Below are positions 8,514 through 17,750 of a DNA stretch of 64,000 nucleotides, in pieces. A program made the position numbers and the translations under genes. The notes under the pieces were generated by a model. The model did not search any database, was not told the DNA's origin, and saw only the letters and a program-made list of their open reading frames with translations. How positions within the stretch are numbered: the stretch's first letter is position 1; each line of letters begins with the position of its first letter. This stretch comes from Cyanidium caldarium (taxonomy: Eukaryota; Rhodophyta; Bangiophyceae; Cyanidiales; Cyanidiaceae), in NCBI GenBank assembly GCA_026184775.1, contig JANCYW010000007.1, forward strand, positions 124,001 through 188,000. The letters run 5' to 3'.

Positions 8514-9134
8514 ATGGGGCAGCTCGGCACCATCTCCCCGCAGACTGTGCCTTCGTGGCTGCAGGATCCAGCGTGGAACATTCTGGTGTTGACGTTATCG
8601 GTCGCGCTGCTGCCGCGCGTGCAGCAGTGGGTGGCTCGGCTGGGGCGGCGATGGCGCAGCCGCGGCAGCCGCAGCGAACACAGCGCCGATCCGCAGACGC
8701 GCACCCTGCAGGAAGAGATTCGGTCAGTGGAGGAGCGTGCGCGCGCGTTGTGTCGGCCGGAGACGTTTGTGGAGTACGCCCGGATAGAGCGCCAGTTGGA
8801 GGAGAAGCGGGAGGCGCTGCGGGTGCGCCTGCGGGTGGAGCGCCAGCGCGCAGTCGGTGTTAGCGCCCGAGCGCTGGGAGTGTGGGCGCGACGGGCGCAT
8901 CTGCTGCTAATGCTGTCGCTGGCGGGGTTGTGGTACGCGTACGGCAAGCGCACGGTGTTGGCGTATCCGTGCTGGACCATGCGGCATGCCCCGTGGCCGC
9001 TGCGCCGTCTGCTCGGCGGCGGGCCGGCAGCAACCGACGGGGCGATGTGCACGCTGCGGGGCTCGTCGTGGCTGTGGATCTGTTCGCTGGCGGCATTTCG
9101 AATGCGCGCCTGGTGTCGGCCGCGGACCGCGTGA
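8514..9134 (+). CDS. GET1: GET1/WRB-like receptor for tail-anchored protein insertion
   Basis: Likely ER-membrane receptor that, with GET2/CAML, takes tail-anchored proteins from the GET3 ATPase. The predicted 206 residues have an N-terminal hydrophobic segment (about 15-35), a cytosolic coiled coil with a PETFVEYARIERQLEEKREAL block that matches the conserved core of the GET1/CHD5 family, then a second hydrophobic segment containing GLWYAYGKRTVLAYP and a third near the end. The start at 8514 is chosen because it sits just before the first membrane segment and gives family length; an in-frame ATG at 8283 would add 77 low-complexity residues. Assignment rests on the coiled coil and topology, so it is good but not certain. 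Confidence 0.75.
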   Translation: MGQLGTISPQTVPSWLQDPAWNILVLTLSVALLPRVQQWVARLGRRWRSRGSRSEHSADPQTRTLQEEIRSVEERARALCRPETFVEYARIERQLEEKREALRVRLRVERQRAVGVSARALGVWARRAHLLLMLSLAGLWYAYGKRTVLAYPCWTMRHAPWPLRRLLGGGPAATDGAMCTLRGSSWLWICSLAAFRMRAWCRPRTA

Positions 9135-9227
9135 GTGGATATCGGGCGAGACGATGCAGAGGCGTGTTTATCGCGCGGGTCGCGTCGCGTCCATTCATCC
9201 CCCATCTCGATGACGTTGCGCTTTCCC

Positions 9228-11129
9228 TCACGCGTCCGTATCGCCGCGCGTGCGCTGGCGACGGGGACGATTTCGTCCTCGCGTCGGTGGCTGCCGCCGC
9301 CGCGGTCGCCCGCGCTGTCGTCCGCGTTGCTGCGCGCGGCCTGCACCCTCCATGGTCGCCTCGTCCGCGTCCTCTTCTTCGGCAGCACGCCCGCTCTCCG
9401 TGACATCCTCCGGTGGCGCTGTCCCGCTCATCGCCTTGCACTGGTCGACGCGCCGCCGCACCTTGGCCATGGAGATCTCGTCCACCTCAGCAAACTCCGC
9501 CTCGTGACATATCGATCGGTCCGCGGGGATAAAGTGCTGCTGCAGGATGTCGCCACTGAGCCGGTGCGCCCGCTCCCGCGCGATGACGATGATCTCCTCG
9601 TACTCGAGGGCGAAGCGCAGAAACTCGCCGTCGAACGCGTCGATCATCTCAGCCAGGTGCGCCAGGTTGCGCACCTCCTCACCGTTACATCGCAACAGCT
9701 GCAGGTTGTTGAGCGCCTGGTAGCCGGTGGTGATGTCGTGGTGGATCACCTGCGACAGGATCACCACCTGCTCGTTCACATGCCGCTTCTCGCCGTGCAT
9801 CAACTGGTTCAACAGCTTCACCGGCGCCTCGAACTCGAAGCGCTCGCCGTATTCGCTGCGCAGATACGGTTCGGTGAGCACCACAAACACCAGCCCGGCC
9901 ACCACCAGGTATTCGGGTTGGCGACGCTTCTCGTGCACCGGCACCAGCAGCAGCGACGAGCTCTCGTCCAACTGATAGCGCACGGTGAGGCGCTTGCCGT
10001 CGCGCAGGATGCGCAGCGTGCACTGCTCGCCGACGTACTTGTTCTTCACCAGCAGGTTGAAGTTGATGCGCTCGTTGCGGCGGAACGGCACGGTGCCGTC
10101 GTTACCGATGCGGTTGCGCTCAAACTCTAGCACGACGTCGTTCTTGCGCAACGCCGTGGCCGCCCCCGACAGCGGGTACACCCGGCGCACCAGCACGCCG
10201 GTCTCGGACGCGTGCATGCCCAGGTAGCGTCGCAGCGCGGCATTCTCCAACGCTTGCCACTCCAGGCCGCTGGAACAGAAACCAGTGTAGCGGCCGTTGC
10301 GGCTCACATCGGTCAGAAAGTGATTCACCACCGGCGACGGTATCACGTAGCCGACGTTTTCGGCCTCGCGGGTGCTCAGGCTCTGAAAGGCGATGCCGAT
10401 GCACTCCAGGCGGGCGTTCAGCGCCGGCCCGCCACTGTTGCCCGGGTTGATGGCCGCATCGATCTGCACGCTGAGCAGCTCGGTGGCGCCGTGCGAGTAC
10501 TGCTGAATCTCTACCCGCGACACCACCCCTTCGGTGACCGAGATGGACTCGCCGCCGATGGGGTAGCCGACCACGGTCACTCGATCCTGCAAGTGCGGCA
10601 GACTGCCCAGCGGCAGCGGGTGCATGTCGCGGAAGAATTCCGCATCGTCCACCGTCAGCAGCGCGATATCGCACTCGTCCCCGATGGCCACCACCCGCGC
10701 CGTCACCTTATCGGCCGAGCCGCGCTTCTTCACCCGCACCACCGTGAAATTCTCCACCGAGTGCGCGTTGGTCAGAATGCGCTGACCCTCGATCACAAAC
10801 CCCGACGACGTCGAGTACTCCTGCTTGCGCATCTGCCACGGCAGCGAAAAGTTCGGCGTGCAATGCGTCGAAAACACCTTCACGATCGAATCCAACACCA
10901 ATGCCGGCAAGTGCGACTCGTCCTCATCGTCGTCGGCATCGAACAGCGGCGGCGACAACGGCACCCGGTGCGCCCCGGCGGCGCCCCCCGCAGCGGCCGT
11001 CGACCGACCCTCCCCAGCGCCGCCCGTCTTGGGCGTCGAGTGACCTGGAGAATGGACCGCTCCACTGCCTGAACTGCCCGCATTTTGCGGATCCTGTAGA
11101 TCGCAGCCGTCCCGTCTCCGTTTCGGCAT
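9228..11129 (-). CDS. DEG9: DEG9-type serine protease (nucleolar Deg/HtrA, two PDZ regions)
   Basis: ATP-independent trypsin-fold protease closely resembling plant DEG9. The catalytic triad is intact: His123 (LTNAHSVE), Asp154 (DECDIALL) and Ser232 (NPGNSGGPA). Other DEG9 blocks are VVKVF-like SIVKVFSTHCTPNFSLPWQ, TVVGYPIGGESISVTEGVVSR, and the PDZ-like regions around NDGTVPFRRNERI and YLRSEYGERFEFEAPVKLL. The N-terminus starts with PKRRR and an acidic stretch DADDDEDE. The C-terminus is an Arg/Gly-rich basic tail of about 35 residues that fits nucleolar retention. Arabidopsis DEG9 acts on the response regulator ARR4; the algal target is unknown. Confidence 0.92.
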   Translation of the reverse strand: MPKRRRDGCDLQDPQNAGSSGSGAVHSPGHSTPKTGGAGEGRSTAAAGGAAGAHRVPLSPPLFDADDDEDESHLPALVLDSIVKVFSTHCTPNFSLPWQMRKQEYSTSSGFVIEGQRILTNAHSVENFTVVRVKKRGSADKVTARVVAIGDECDIALLTVDDAEFFRDMHPLPLGSLPHLQDRVTVVGYPIGGESISVTEGVVSRVEIQQYSHGATELLSVQIDAAINPGNSGGPALNARLECIGIAFQSLSTREAENVGYVIPSPVVNHFLTDVSRNGRYTGFCSSGLEWQALENAALRRYLGMHASETGVLVRRVYPLSGAATALRKNDVVLEFERNRIGNDGTVPFRRNERINFNLLVKNKYVGEQCTLRILRDGKRLTVRYQLDESSSLLLVPVHEKRRQPEYLVVAGLVFVVLTEPYLRSEYGERFEFEAPVKLLNQLMHGEKRHVNEQVVILSQVIHHDITTGYQALNNLQLLRCNGEEVRNLAHLAEMIDAFDGEFLRFALEYEEIIVIARERAHRLSGDILQQHFIPADRSICHEAEFAEVDEISMAKVRRRVDQCKAMSGTAPPEDVTESGRAAEEEDADEATMEGAGRAQQRGRQRGRPRRRQPPTRGRNRPRRQRTRGDTDA

Positions 11130-11286
11130 CCGTCCTCTCCGCTGTAGACCGCAGTGTGGGCAACGCAGAACGGTCCGTCCACGAAGCGCTGTGTTGCGGA
11201 CGCCGCGCGCGCCTGACGCGATCCGGCCGCAGACGGCGCGCGCACCGCTGGCAGGGCGTCTCGGGCGCGGGGCCGGGTATCGGTTC

Positions 11287-11306
11287 GTGTGTGTGTGTGT
11301 GTGTGT
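11287..11306 (+). repeat. (GT)10 microsatellite
   Basis: Ten GT units in the 284-bp divergent region between DEG9 and the cullin gene, in the likely shared promoter area. Confidence 0.9.
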
Positions 11307-11413
11307 AAGGGTGTGCGAACCGGAGAATCCAAGAGCATCCCACCGGGGGGAGGCACGCTCTTGTCGAAAGCGCTTCTCCCGCTCGCCTGTTCCCCTCTCT
11401 TTTCTGACGGGAG

Positions 11414-13786
11414 ATGGCAGCTTCGGCGGACAGCGGCGAGGTGGACGGCGGGGTGAGCTGGAAGGGCCATGCGGGCCAGCCGCGGATCGTTATCACCCCG
11501 TTTCACTGCGGTGGCACGCTGCACTTGTCGCCGGAGGAGGCAGAGCGTTTCTGGGACAAGCTGGAGCGTGCCATACACGTCATATTTTCTGGCGACCCGG
11601 GTGAGCTGTCGTTTGTGGAGCACTACAACATCGCCTTCGGTCTGACCACCCAGGGGTACGCCCGGCTGCTGTACGAGGGCGTGCAGCGGGCGCTGACTGC
11701 GGAGGCGGTGCGTATACGCGAGGCCATCCAGCGCGACTGGAAAGGCAAGAACGATGGCGGTGGCGACGAAGACGACGACAATTTGCTGACGGCGCTGCGG
11801 CAGCACTGGCGCAAGTTCGAGGCGGCCACGCGCAACGTGAACAGCTTCTGTATGCCGGTGAACCGACCGGCGGTGACCGAAATGGGCCTCAAACCGCTGT
11901 ACGAAATGGGTCTGGACGTGTTTCGCGACCAGGTGTTGCGCTGGGAGGTGCTGCGGCGGTCGGCGCGCGACGCGCTGCTGCAGATGTTCCTGCGGGGACG
12001 TCAAGGCGACACCGTGGACTGGCAGCTGGTGCGCGAGGTGGTACACCTCTACCAGCAGCTGGGACTGTACGAGGAGGAATTCGAGGCGGCGTTTCTGGAG
12101 GCGACTCGCGCGTTCTACTCCCAGACGTCGCAGCGGCTGCTGGAGACGTCGGCGTGCTGGGATCTGCTGTTGGCGGTCAAGTCGTTCCACGAGTCCGAGG
12201 AGCGCATCGCGCGCGCCTGCCTCGAAGGCACGCGCACCCTGCAGGCGCTGCTGGCGGTGATCGATCAGGCGCTCATCGGCGATCACCTGGAGCGCATTCT
12301 GGACGATGAGTGCACCGGTTTCGTGGCCATGCTGCGGGCGGCGCGCCTGTCCGACTTGGCCAACGCGTACGAGGCGCTCTTTCGGTTGCCCCACGGCACC
12401 GAAGCCATGCGACAGCGTTTCGCCCCGTATGTGCGGGAACGGGCGCGAGCGCAGTTACTGGCGGACGCATCATTAGCCGAGCAGCCGGTGCCGTGGGCCG
12501 ACCGCGCCATTGCCCTGCGCAACGAAATGCGCCAGCTGCTGGAGCAGGCGTTCCAGTCCGACGCCAAATTCGGACGCACCGTGCATGAAGTGCTGGAGCA
12601 AGTGCTACAAGAGTTCCCGCGCGCCCAGGAATACCTGAGCCTGTTGTTGGACCGGGCGCTGCGCTCCACCCGCGAGCCGTGCACCGCCGAGCGCATTCAC
12701 GAGGTGCTGGGCATCTTCCGCCTGCTGAAAAACAAGGACGTGTTCGAGCACTACTACCGCATGCACTTGTCGCAGCGGTTGTTGTCGGGGGCGGCAGTCC
12801 CCGCTCTGGGCGAGGCCGGCCACCGCAACGACGACGCCGAGCAGCTGTTCCTGCTCAAGTTGAAGGAGGAATGCGGGGCGGTGTACACTCGCCGCCTGGA
12901 GACCATGTTCAGCGACGTGCGCAACAGCGCCGCCATGAATGCCGAATTCCAACGGCGCCAACGACGTTTCGGGGCAGACAGCTCCAGTGACGCGCCCCGG
13001 GCGCACTTGTCGGTGTGCGTGCTGACCACCGAAGCGTGGCCGATACCGCCGCCGTTGACGCCCAACCCCGACAGCCTGATTCCGCGGGAAGTGGCGCCCT
13101 TGGCGGACGCATTCCGGCGCTTTTACGTCGAGCGCCACTCGAATCGCTGTCTGCAGTTTCCCATGCAGCTGGGCACGGCGGAGTTGCGCGCCTACTTTGC
13201 GCAGCGGCGGCGGCGGCACGAAATCCTCTGCACCACGTTGCAGATGTGCGTGCTGCTGCTGTTCAACGAGGCGAACGTGTTGAGCGTTCACCAAATGGCC
13301 ACCGCGCTCGGCGTGTCCGACACCAGCGAGGCGTTGCACCAGACGCTGGACGGGCTGGCCGGCGGCCGCTACCGGCTATTGCGCAAGGCTGCTGCTGCCG
13401 CCGCCGACACGCCGAGCCCGCTGGATCAGTACGCGTTCCGGGACGACTTTCGCAGCGAGCGGTATCGACTGAACGTGGCAGCTACCACGGCCAGTGCCGC
13501 GGGCAGCAGCGGCGTCAGCCAGCGCGAGAGCGAGCAGTTGCGACGGCGGACGGCAGAGCGCATCGAGCGCGACCGCCGGCCGGAGATCATGGCCTGCGTC
13601 GTGCGCATCATGAAAGGCGCGCGCACACTCGACCACAACCTGCTGGTGGGCCAAGTCACCGACGAGCTGCGGGCCCGCTTTCGACCCAGCGTGGGCGAAG
13701 TGAAGCGCGAAATCGAGGGCCTCATCGAACGCGAATACATTACGAGGGACGACAGCCGCCCGCACACCTACAAATACGTCGCCTAA
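11414..13786 (+). CDS. CUL3: Cullin, CUL3 type
   Basis: Scaffold of a cullin-RING ubiquitin ligase. The N-terminal cullin repeats include LSFVEHYNIAFGL, the FRDQVLRWEVLR block and YEEEFEAAFLEATRAFY, all closest in form to CUL3. The cullin-homology domain follows (KNKDVFEHYYRMHLSQRLL, LKLKEECGAVYTRRLETMFSDV, a VLTTEAWP block and the QMCVLLLFNE segment). The C-terminal winged helix contains the neddylation site VVRIMKGAR with acceptor Lys734, and ends in the canonical TYKYVA. Length 790 is normal. Its NEDD8 E1 (UBA3) is encoded 12 kb away in this window. It would pair with BTB-domain adaptors if truly CUL3. Confidence 0.9.
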   Translation: MAASADSGEVDGGVSWKGHAGQPRIVITPFHCGGTLHLSPEEAERFWDKLERAIHVIFSGDPGELSFVEHYNIAFGLTTQGYARLLYEGVQRALTAEAVRIREAIQRDWKGKNDGGGDEDDDNLLTALRQHWRKFEAATRNVNSFCMPVNRPAVTEMGLKPLYEMGLDVFRDQVLRWEVLRRSARDALLQMFLRGRQGDTVDWQLVREVVHLYQQLGLYEEEFEAAFLEATRAFYSQTSQRLLETSACWDLLLAVKSFHESEERIARACLEGTRTLQALLAVIDQALIGDHLERILDDECTGFVAMLRAARLSDLANAYEALFRLPHGTEAMRQRFAPYVRERARAQLLADASLAEQPVPWADRAIALRNEMRQLLEQAFQSDAKFGRTVHEVLEQVLQEFPRAQEYLSLLLDRALRSTREPCTAERIHEVLGIFRLLKNKDVFEHYYRMHLSQRLLSGAAVPALGEAGHRNDDAEQLFLLKLKEECGAVYTRRLETMFSDVRNSAAMNAEFQRRQRRFGADSSSDAPRAHLSVCVLTTEAWPIPPPLTPNPDSLIPREVAPLADAFRRFYVERHSNRCLQFPMQLGTAELRAYFAQRRRRHEILCTTLQMCVLLLFNEANVLSVHQMATALGVSDTSEALHQTLDGLAGGRYRLLRKAAAAAADTPSPLDQYAFRDDFRSERYRLNVAATTASAAGSSGVSQRESEQLRRRTAERIERDRRPEIMACVVRIMKGARTLDHNLLVGQVTDELRARFRPSVGEVKREIEGLIEREYITRDDSRPHTYKYVA

Positions 13787-13809
13787 GACGGCGCAGCGGC
13801 ACCGACCGC

Positions 13810-14298
13810 TCAGTCCAACCCGAGCCACTCGTCAAACGAGGCGGCCCGGTAGTTGTGTGCCTGTGCCACCATGGCCGGTGCACTGGCGGCGGTGCAACGG
13901 GTAAAAGCCTCCGCGGTACGGAGTCGGCAGAGCGCGCGACGCACCACACCCCATCGCGACTCCCATCTGGTCTCCGCCTCGTCAGCGTCGTCGTCGGACC
14001 CCACCAATCCAGTCCGCCACCAGGTGTCCGACTCGTCTGCTGCGGACACCGACGGCAACGGCACCGCGTCCATTCGCTCCCCGGCCACCAGATCGTCGTC
14101 CGCTGTGGACGGCTCCGATTCCCTGCGCTGCTCCACGCCTGCCTCCAACGATGACAACACCACCCAGTCCCAGCTCTCTACACCGGCGCCGTCCTCCTCT
14201 AGGGAGCCGTATCGGTCGGGCTGCGGCGCCACCGGGAGCGGTTCCACCGCCCTTGCTCCTCGGCCGCCGCGGCCTCGTCGACCCCTCGCGCGTTGCAT
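13810..14298 (-). CDS. Hypothetical acidic protein
   Basis: A 162-residue open frame that ends 23 bp after the convergent cullin gene. The N-terminal 20 residues are Arg/Gly-rich. The rest is acidic with well-spaced Trp residues (SWDWVV, TWWRTG, RWESRWGVV) and ends in NYRAASFDEWLGLD. That composition looks like real protein, whereas the overlapping plus-strand frame is Ser/Thr/Arg low-complexity. No known domain is recognised. It could be a peptide-motif protein or a spurious frame. Confidence 0.4.
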   Translation of the reverse strand: MQRARGRRGRGGRGARAVEPLPVAPQPDRYGSLEEDGAGVESWDWVVLSSLEAGVEQRRESEPSTADDDLVAGERMDAVPLPSVSAADESDTWWRTGLVGSDDDADEAETRWESRWGVVRRALCRLRTAEAFTRCTAASAPAMVAQAHNYRAASFDEWLGLD

Positions 14299-14660
14299 GT
14301 GCGGACTTGCCTCACCGGAAGGTGGCGCGCCAGAGCCCTGTTGCTCCCTTGTCCTCAGCGTTTATCGACCGCGGTGCATTCCGTCCTCTGCACGGTTTCT
14401 GACTGCGATCCCAGCGGCGACCGCCACGCACTCCACTTTGAAGGGGAGTGAGAGAGCGGCGAACCAACGCACCGAGCTGCCGAGCAGACCGTCGTCAGGC
14501 AGCACGCGACACAGCCCGGTGGAGTCGACGACGGGAGGAGCAACGTGAGAGCGTTTCGAGGTATTCTCGTCGCGGCGATCGAATATGATGGAGCGTCTCA
14601 CTTCAAAGTGACGCTCTCCACCTCTCGACGTCCCCCACTCTTTGCTCCTTTCCCGTCCTC
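14299..14660. other. Intergenic stretch upstream of MOCS3/UBA4
   Basis: About 360 bp that should hold the promoter for the MOCS3/UBA4 gene and perhaps for the divergent hypothetical gene. Apart from the hairpin at 14591-14616 nothing specific is seen. Confidence 0.4.
14591..14616. other. Inverted repeat (hairpin) before the MOCS3/UBA4 start
   Basis: GAGCGT and ACGCTC face each other, with an inner CAC/GTG pairing and a small TTCAAA loop; two bases bulge on the left arm. It ends 44 bp before the MOCS3/UBA4 ATG, so it could lie in the 5' UTR. Function unknown. Confidence 0.5.
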
Positions 14661-15848
14661 ATGACCGAGCACCCGCCCGTCCTCTTCTGCCCGGACCGGG
14701 AGTCGGTGGAGCGGTACTCGCGGCAGATGCTGGTGCAGGGATTTGGCGGGCCGCGCGCCCAGCAAGTGTTGCAGCAGCAGGTGCGGGTGCTCATCGTCGG
14801 GTGTGGCGGACTGGGCTGTCCGGCGGCGCTGTATCTGGCGGGCGCCGGCGTGGGCTGCATCGGGCTGGCCGACGCCGACCGGGTGCAACGCTCGAACTTG
14901 CACCGTCAGGTGGCGTTTACCGACGCGGACGTCAGCGCCGCCAAGGTGACAGCGTTACGAGCGGCACTGCAGGCGCGCAACCCGCGGGTGCACATCACCG
15001 AACACGACGTGATGGTGAGCGCGGACAGCGCCCGCGACATCCTACGCCCGTACGATGTGGTGCTGGACTGCACCGATAACGCCGCGGCCCGGTACACGGT
15101 GAACGATGCCTGCGTGTGGGAGCGCAAGCCGTTGGTCAGCGCGGCGGCCGTCGGTCTGGACGGGCAGCTGGCGGTGTACAATCACGGCCGCGATGGACCG
15201 TGTTACCGCTGCGTGTTCCCGGTGTGTCCGCCGCCGGAATGTCAAGGCAGCTGTGATGCGGACGGCGTGTTGGGCATGGTGCCGGGCGTTTTGGGGGTGT
15301 TGCAAGCGCTGGAGGCGCTCAAGCTGGTGATGGAGATGCGTGGCGTGGGCAAATGGCGCTGCTCGCTGACCGGGCGGCTGTTGCTGTTCGACGGCCGCCA
15401 CTTGGAATTCCGCACCGTGCAATTGCGCCCGCGCCAGCGACATTCCTGCGCCGTGTGCCGACAGGTGTACGACGAGGAAGAGGCGACGAGGGCTTTACCG
15501 TTGAATGGCGCGCGTCCAACGACCGCGCCGGCAGCGGCCGAGTTGCCCGCCGCCGACCCCCTGTACCTGGACGTGCGTCCGCCGGAGCAATTCGCCATGA
15601 TGCACCTGCGCGGCGCCCTGAACATACCGTTCGATGAGTTGCCGCACAGGGCTCCGCAATACCTATCGTGTCGGCGCCATCGCCACATCCGCGTCGTCTG
15701 CCGCCGCGGCATCCAGTCCCAAAAAGCGGTGGCGCTGTTGCGCCAGCTGGCGCCCAACGCGGTGCATATCGAGAACGTGCCCGGCGGGATGGAGGCACTC
15801 GTATCGAAGCGTGGAGTCGATGAGGAGCATGGGAAGCACGCCCGATGA
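14661..15848 (+). CDS. UBA4: MOCS3/UBA4: E1-like sulfurtransferase for URM1 and MOCS2A
   Basis: Adenylates and then thiolates ubiquitin-like sulfur carriers used for tRNA 2-thiolation and molybdopterin synthesis. The N-terminal ThiF/MoeB domain has VGCGGLGC (47-53), DADRVQRSNLHRQ and DCTDN. The zinc site uses CYRC (181, 184) and CAVC (263, 266). The E1-type cysteine is Cys198 in the loop before DGVLGMVPGV. A C-terminal rhodanese domain (about 300-385) opens with YLDVRPPEQFAMMHLRGALNIP and has the persulfide Cys347 in VVCRRG. Both catalytic halves are intact, so it should be a full URM1/MOCS2A activator rather than a bacterial-type MoeB. Cytosolic by absence of a leader. Confidence 0.95.
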   Translation: MTEHPPVLFCPDRESVERYSRQMLVQGFGGPRAQQVLQQQVRVLIVGCGGLGCPAALYLAGAGVGCIGLADADRVQRSNLHRQVAFTDADVSAAKVTALRAALQARNPRVHITEHDVMVSADSARDILRPYDVVLDCTDNAAARYTVNDACVWERKPLVSAAAVGLDGQLAVYNHGRDGPCYRCVFPVCPPPECQGSCDADGVLGMVPGVLGVLQALEALKLVMEMRGVGKWRCSLTGRLLLFDGRHLEFRTVQLRPRQRHSCAVCRQVYDEEEATRALPLNGARPTTAPAAAELPAADPLYLDVRPPEQFAMMHLRGALNIPFDELPHRAPQYLSCRRHRHIRVVCRRGIQSQKAVALLRQLAPNAVHIENVPGGMEALVSKRGVDEEHGKHAR

Positions 15849-16091
15849 ACGGGAGAGAGACTCGTAAACGCATACTCTGAATCGACTCTGCTCGTACGGC
15901 TGCACAAGGGGATGTCCGAGGTGGGCCTCTCCTGACGTTGCCTCACGGAGGAAACCGGTCGAAGCGTCCGGGTTTCGCCACGGAGACGCTCTCAGTCGGG
16001 TGGCCAGCATAGGAACTTGCGGCACCCGCAACATCTTCAAGGCATCTGACGCACCCGATCGATTCCTCGCCTCAAGTACGACCACTGCCTC

Positions 16092-17654
16092 ATGGCCCAA
16101 GCGCCCGACCACAGCTCCGGTGAGGTGGCGCCGGCCTCGGCGACGAGATGGTCGACGGTGGCCGCATCTGCACCTCTCAGCCGCACCGCTAGAGCACGGA
16201 ATGGTGTGAGCGGGAGCGCGGCTACGTCCGGCCGATCCCCTCTGGCGGGGACGGCGTGGCCCGGCCCGGGGTCGGGATGCGCGGTTGGCGCACGGTCCGA
16301 AAGTGCGGGGGCAGACCCGACGCCGGACGCTGCCGCACCGCCGACACGACAACCATCGGTGCGGAGTATCCCGTGGCCGCCGAGCGGCCAGCCCAACGAC
16401 GCCGGCGACGCCCAGGCACGTCCCAGTGTGTCCCCGACATCTTCGCGGGCCGGCACTCCGGGCGCCGAGTTTGGCGACGGCTTCCGCTCCCGATACGGAG
16501 CGCGCAACCTGAGCGAGCTGGAGTGTTTCCACTTCACCAAGCACGGCCAGTATCGCCGGCGCACCTGCACGCGCTGGGGCATACTGCACGCAGCCCGCGA
16601 ATACAAACTCGGAGCGGAGCCGCCGTTTGACCATGCAGAGGCAGCAGCCGCAGCGGCGGCCGAGGGCGGTGTTAGCGATGGCGATGTCCCACCTACCGAG
16701 CGCAGCCGAACGTGGAGCGATTCGCTGACCAAAAAGGAGCGTAAGCGCATGCGCAAGTATCTACGGGGCGTGCTGCAGGCGCGCGATATACGACAGATCG
16801 ACCCGTCGTTCGTGTCCAAACCGGCCATTTGGGTGCGCCACAATGTCATCGTGGTGAGTTTGGAGCACGTGCGGGCGCTGATATTCGCCGAGCACCTGCT
16901 ACTGTTCAACCCGGGGGACGCGCTGGTGGCGGAGGCGGCGCGCGCCATCGAGTCGCGCCTGAGCGAAGGTGAGAGCGCCTCAGACTTGCAGGAGGCGTTC
17001 GAGTTTCGCGCGCTGGAAGCGCTGCTGGTGATCGTGTGCACCCATCTGGAGCAGGAGCTGAACGATCTGGAACCGCGCCTGCAACAACTGCTGGAAGACA
17101 TGACCTACAAACTGAGCGCCCACCGCCTGGAGCAGCTGCGCTGCCGAAAGCAACAGCTGAGCACGTTTGCAGTACGCGCCGAGGGCATCCAGCACGTGGT
17201 GCAGGAGCTGCTCGGCGAGGACGAGGACATGTCGCGCCTGTACCTGACCGACATGGCCCAGAACCCCGACGTGGAACGGCCGGTCGCCGATCACGAGGAC
17301 GCCGAACAGCTGCTGGAGTCGTACCTGCACCTGCTGGACGATATGATTCGGCGCGCCGACCTGCTGGCATCGGCGGTGGACAACACCGAGGACCTGGTGA
17401 ACATCCAGCTGGGCACCCTGCGCAATCGACTGCTGCTGGTGGACGTCATCCTCGGCATCCTCGAGGCGGTGTTCACCGCGGTCGGCTTTGTCACCGGCAT
17501 ATTCACGATGAACTTGAAGCCGCCGTTCTTCCACCTCGATCACGGTGGCCAGCGGTGGTTTATCGGCGTGACGGTGTCCAACACCGTCTTCGCCAGCGTC
17601 GCCATCGGGTTGTTGCTGCTGTGGGTGCGTCGATCGCGTTACGTCAAGTCGTGA
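16092..17654 (+). CDS. CorA/Mrs2-type Mg2+ channel with altered signature (TMN)
   Basis: Member of the Mrs2/MGT family of Mg2+ channels. About 130 N-terminal residues are Ser/Ala/Arg-rich and may be an organelle leader. The cytosolic or matrix domain starts at ECFHFTKHGQYRRRTCTRW and includes the RDIRQIDPSF block, long helices, and the LLGEDEDMSRLYLTDM segment of the inner helix. Two C-terminal transmembrane helices follow. The pore signature that is GMN in essentially all CorA/Mrs2 channels reads T472-M473-N474 here (GIFTMN). A paralog with intact GMN follows directly on the same strand. Location (mitochondrion or plastid) is not resolved. Confidence 0.88.
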   Translation: MAQAPDHSSGEVAPASATRWSTVAASAPLSRTARARNGVSGSAATSGRSPLAGTAWPGPGSGCAVGARSESAGADPTPDAAAPPTRQPSVRSIPWPPSGQPNDAGDAQARPSVSPTSSRAGTPGAEFGDGFRSRYGARNLSELECFHFTKHGQYRRRTCTRWGILHAAREYKLGAEPPFDHAEAAAAAAAEGGVSDGDVPPTERSRTWSDSLTKKERKRMRKYLRGVLQARDIRQIDPSFVSKPAIWVRHNVIVVSLEHVRALIFAEHLLLFNPGDALVAEAARAIESRLSEGESASDLQEAFEFRALEALLVIVCTHLEQELNDLEPRLQQLLEDMTYKLSAHRLEQLRCRKQQLSTFAVRAEGIQHVVQELLGEDEDMSRLYLTDMAQNPDVERPVADHEDAEQLLESYLHLLDDMIRRADLLASAVDNTEDLVNIQLGTLRNRLLLVDVILGILEAVFTAVGFVTGIFTMNLKPPFFHLDHGGQRWFIGVTVSNTVFASVAIGLLLLWVRRSRYVKS

Positions 17655-17750
17655 GCCACTCAGAGGGTGGTGAGGTAAAAGAAGACACAGCGTGGTGACT
17701 GTTCGGGACTGCTGCGTAGGCGGGGGCTTGTCCACGGGTAGATTTCGTCC

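Noticed and set aside
13853-14548. Plus-strand frame overlapping the acidic hypothetical protein
   Set aside because: Ser/Thr/Arg low-complexity without domain; the minus-strand frame has better protein-like composition.
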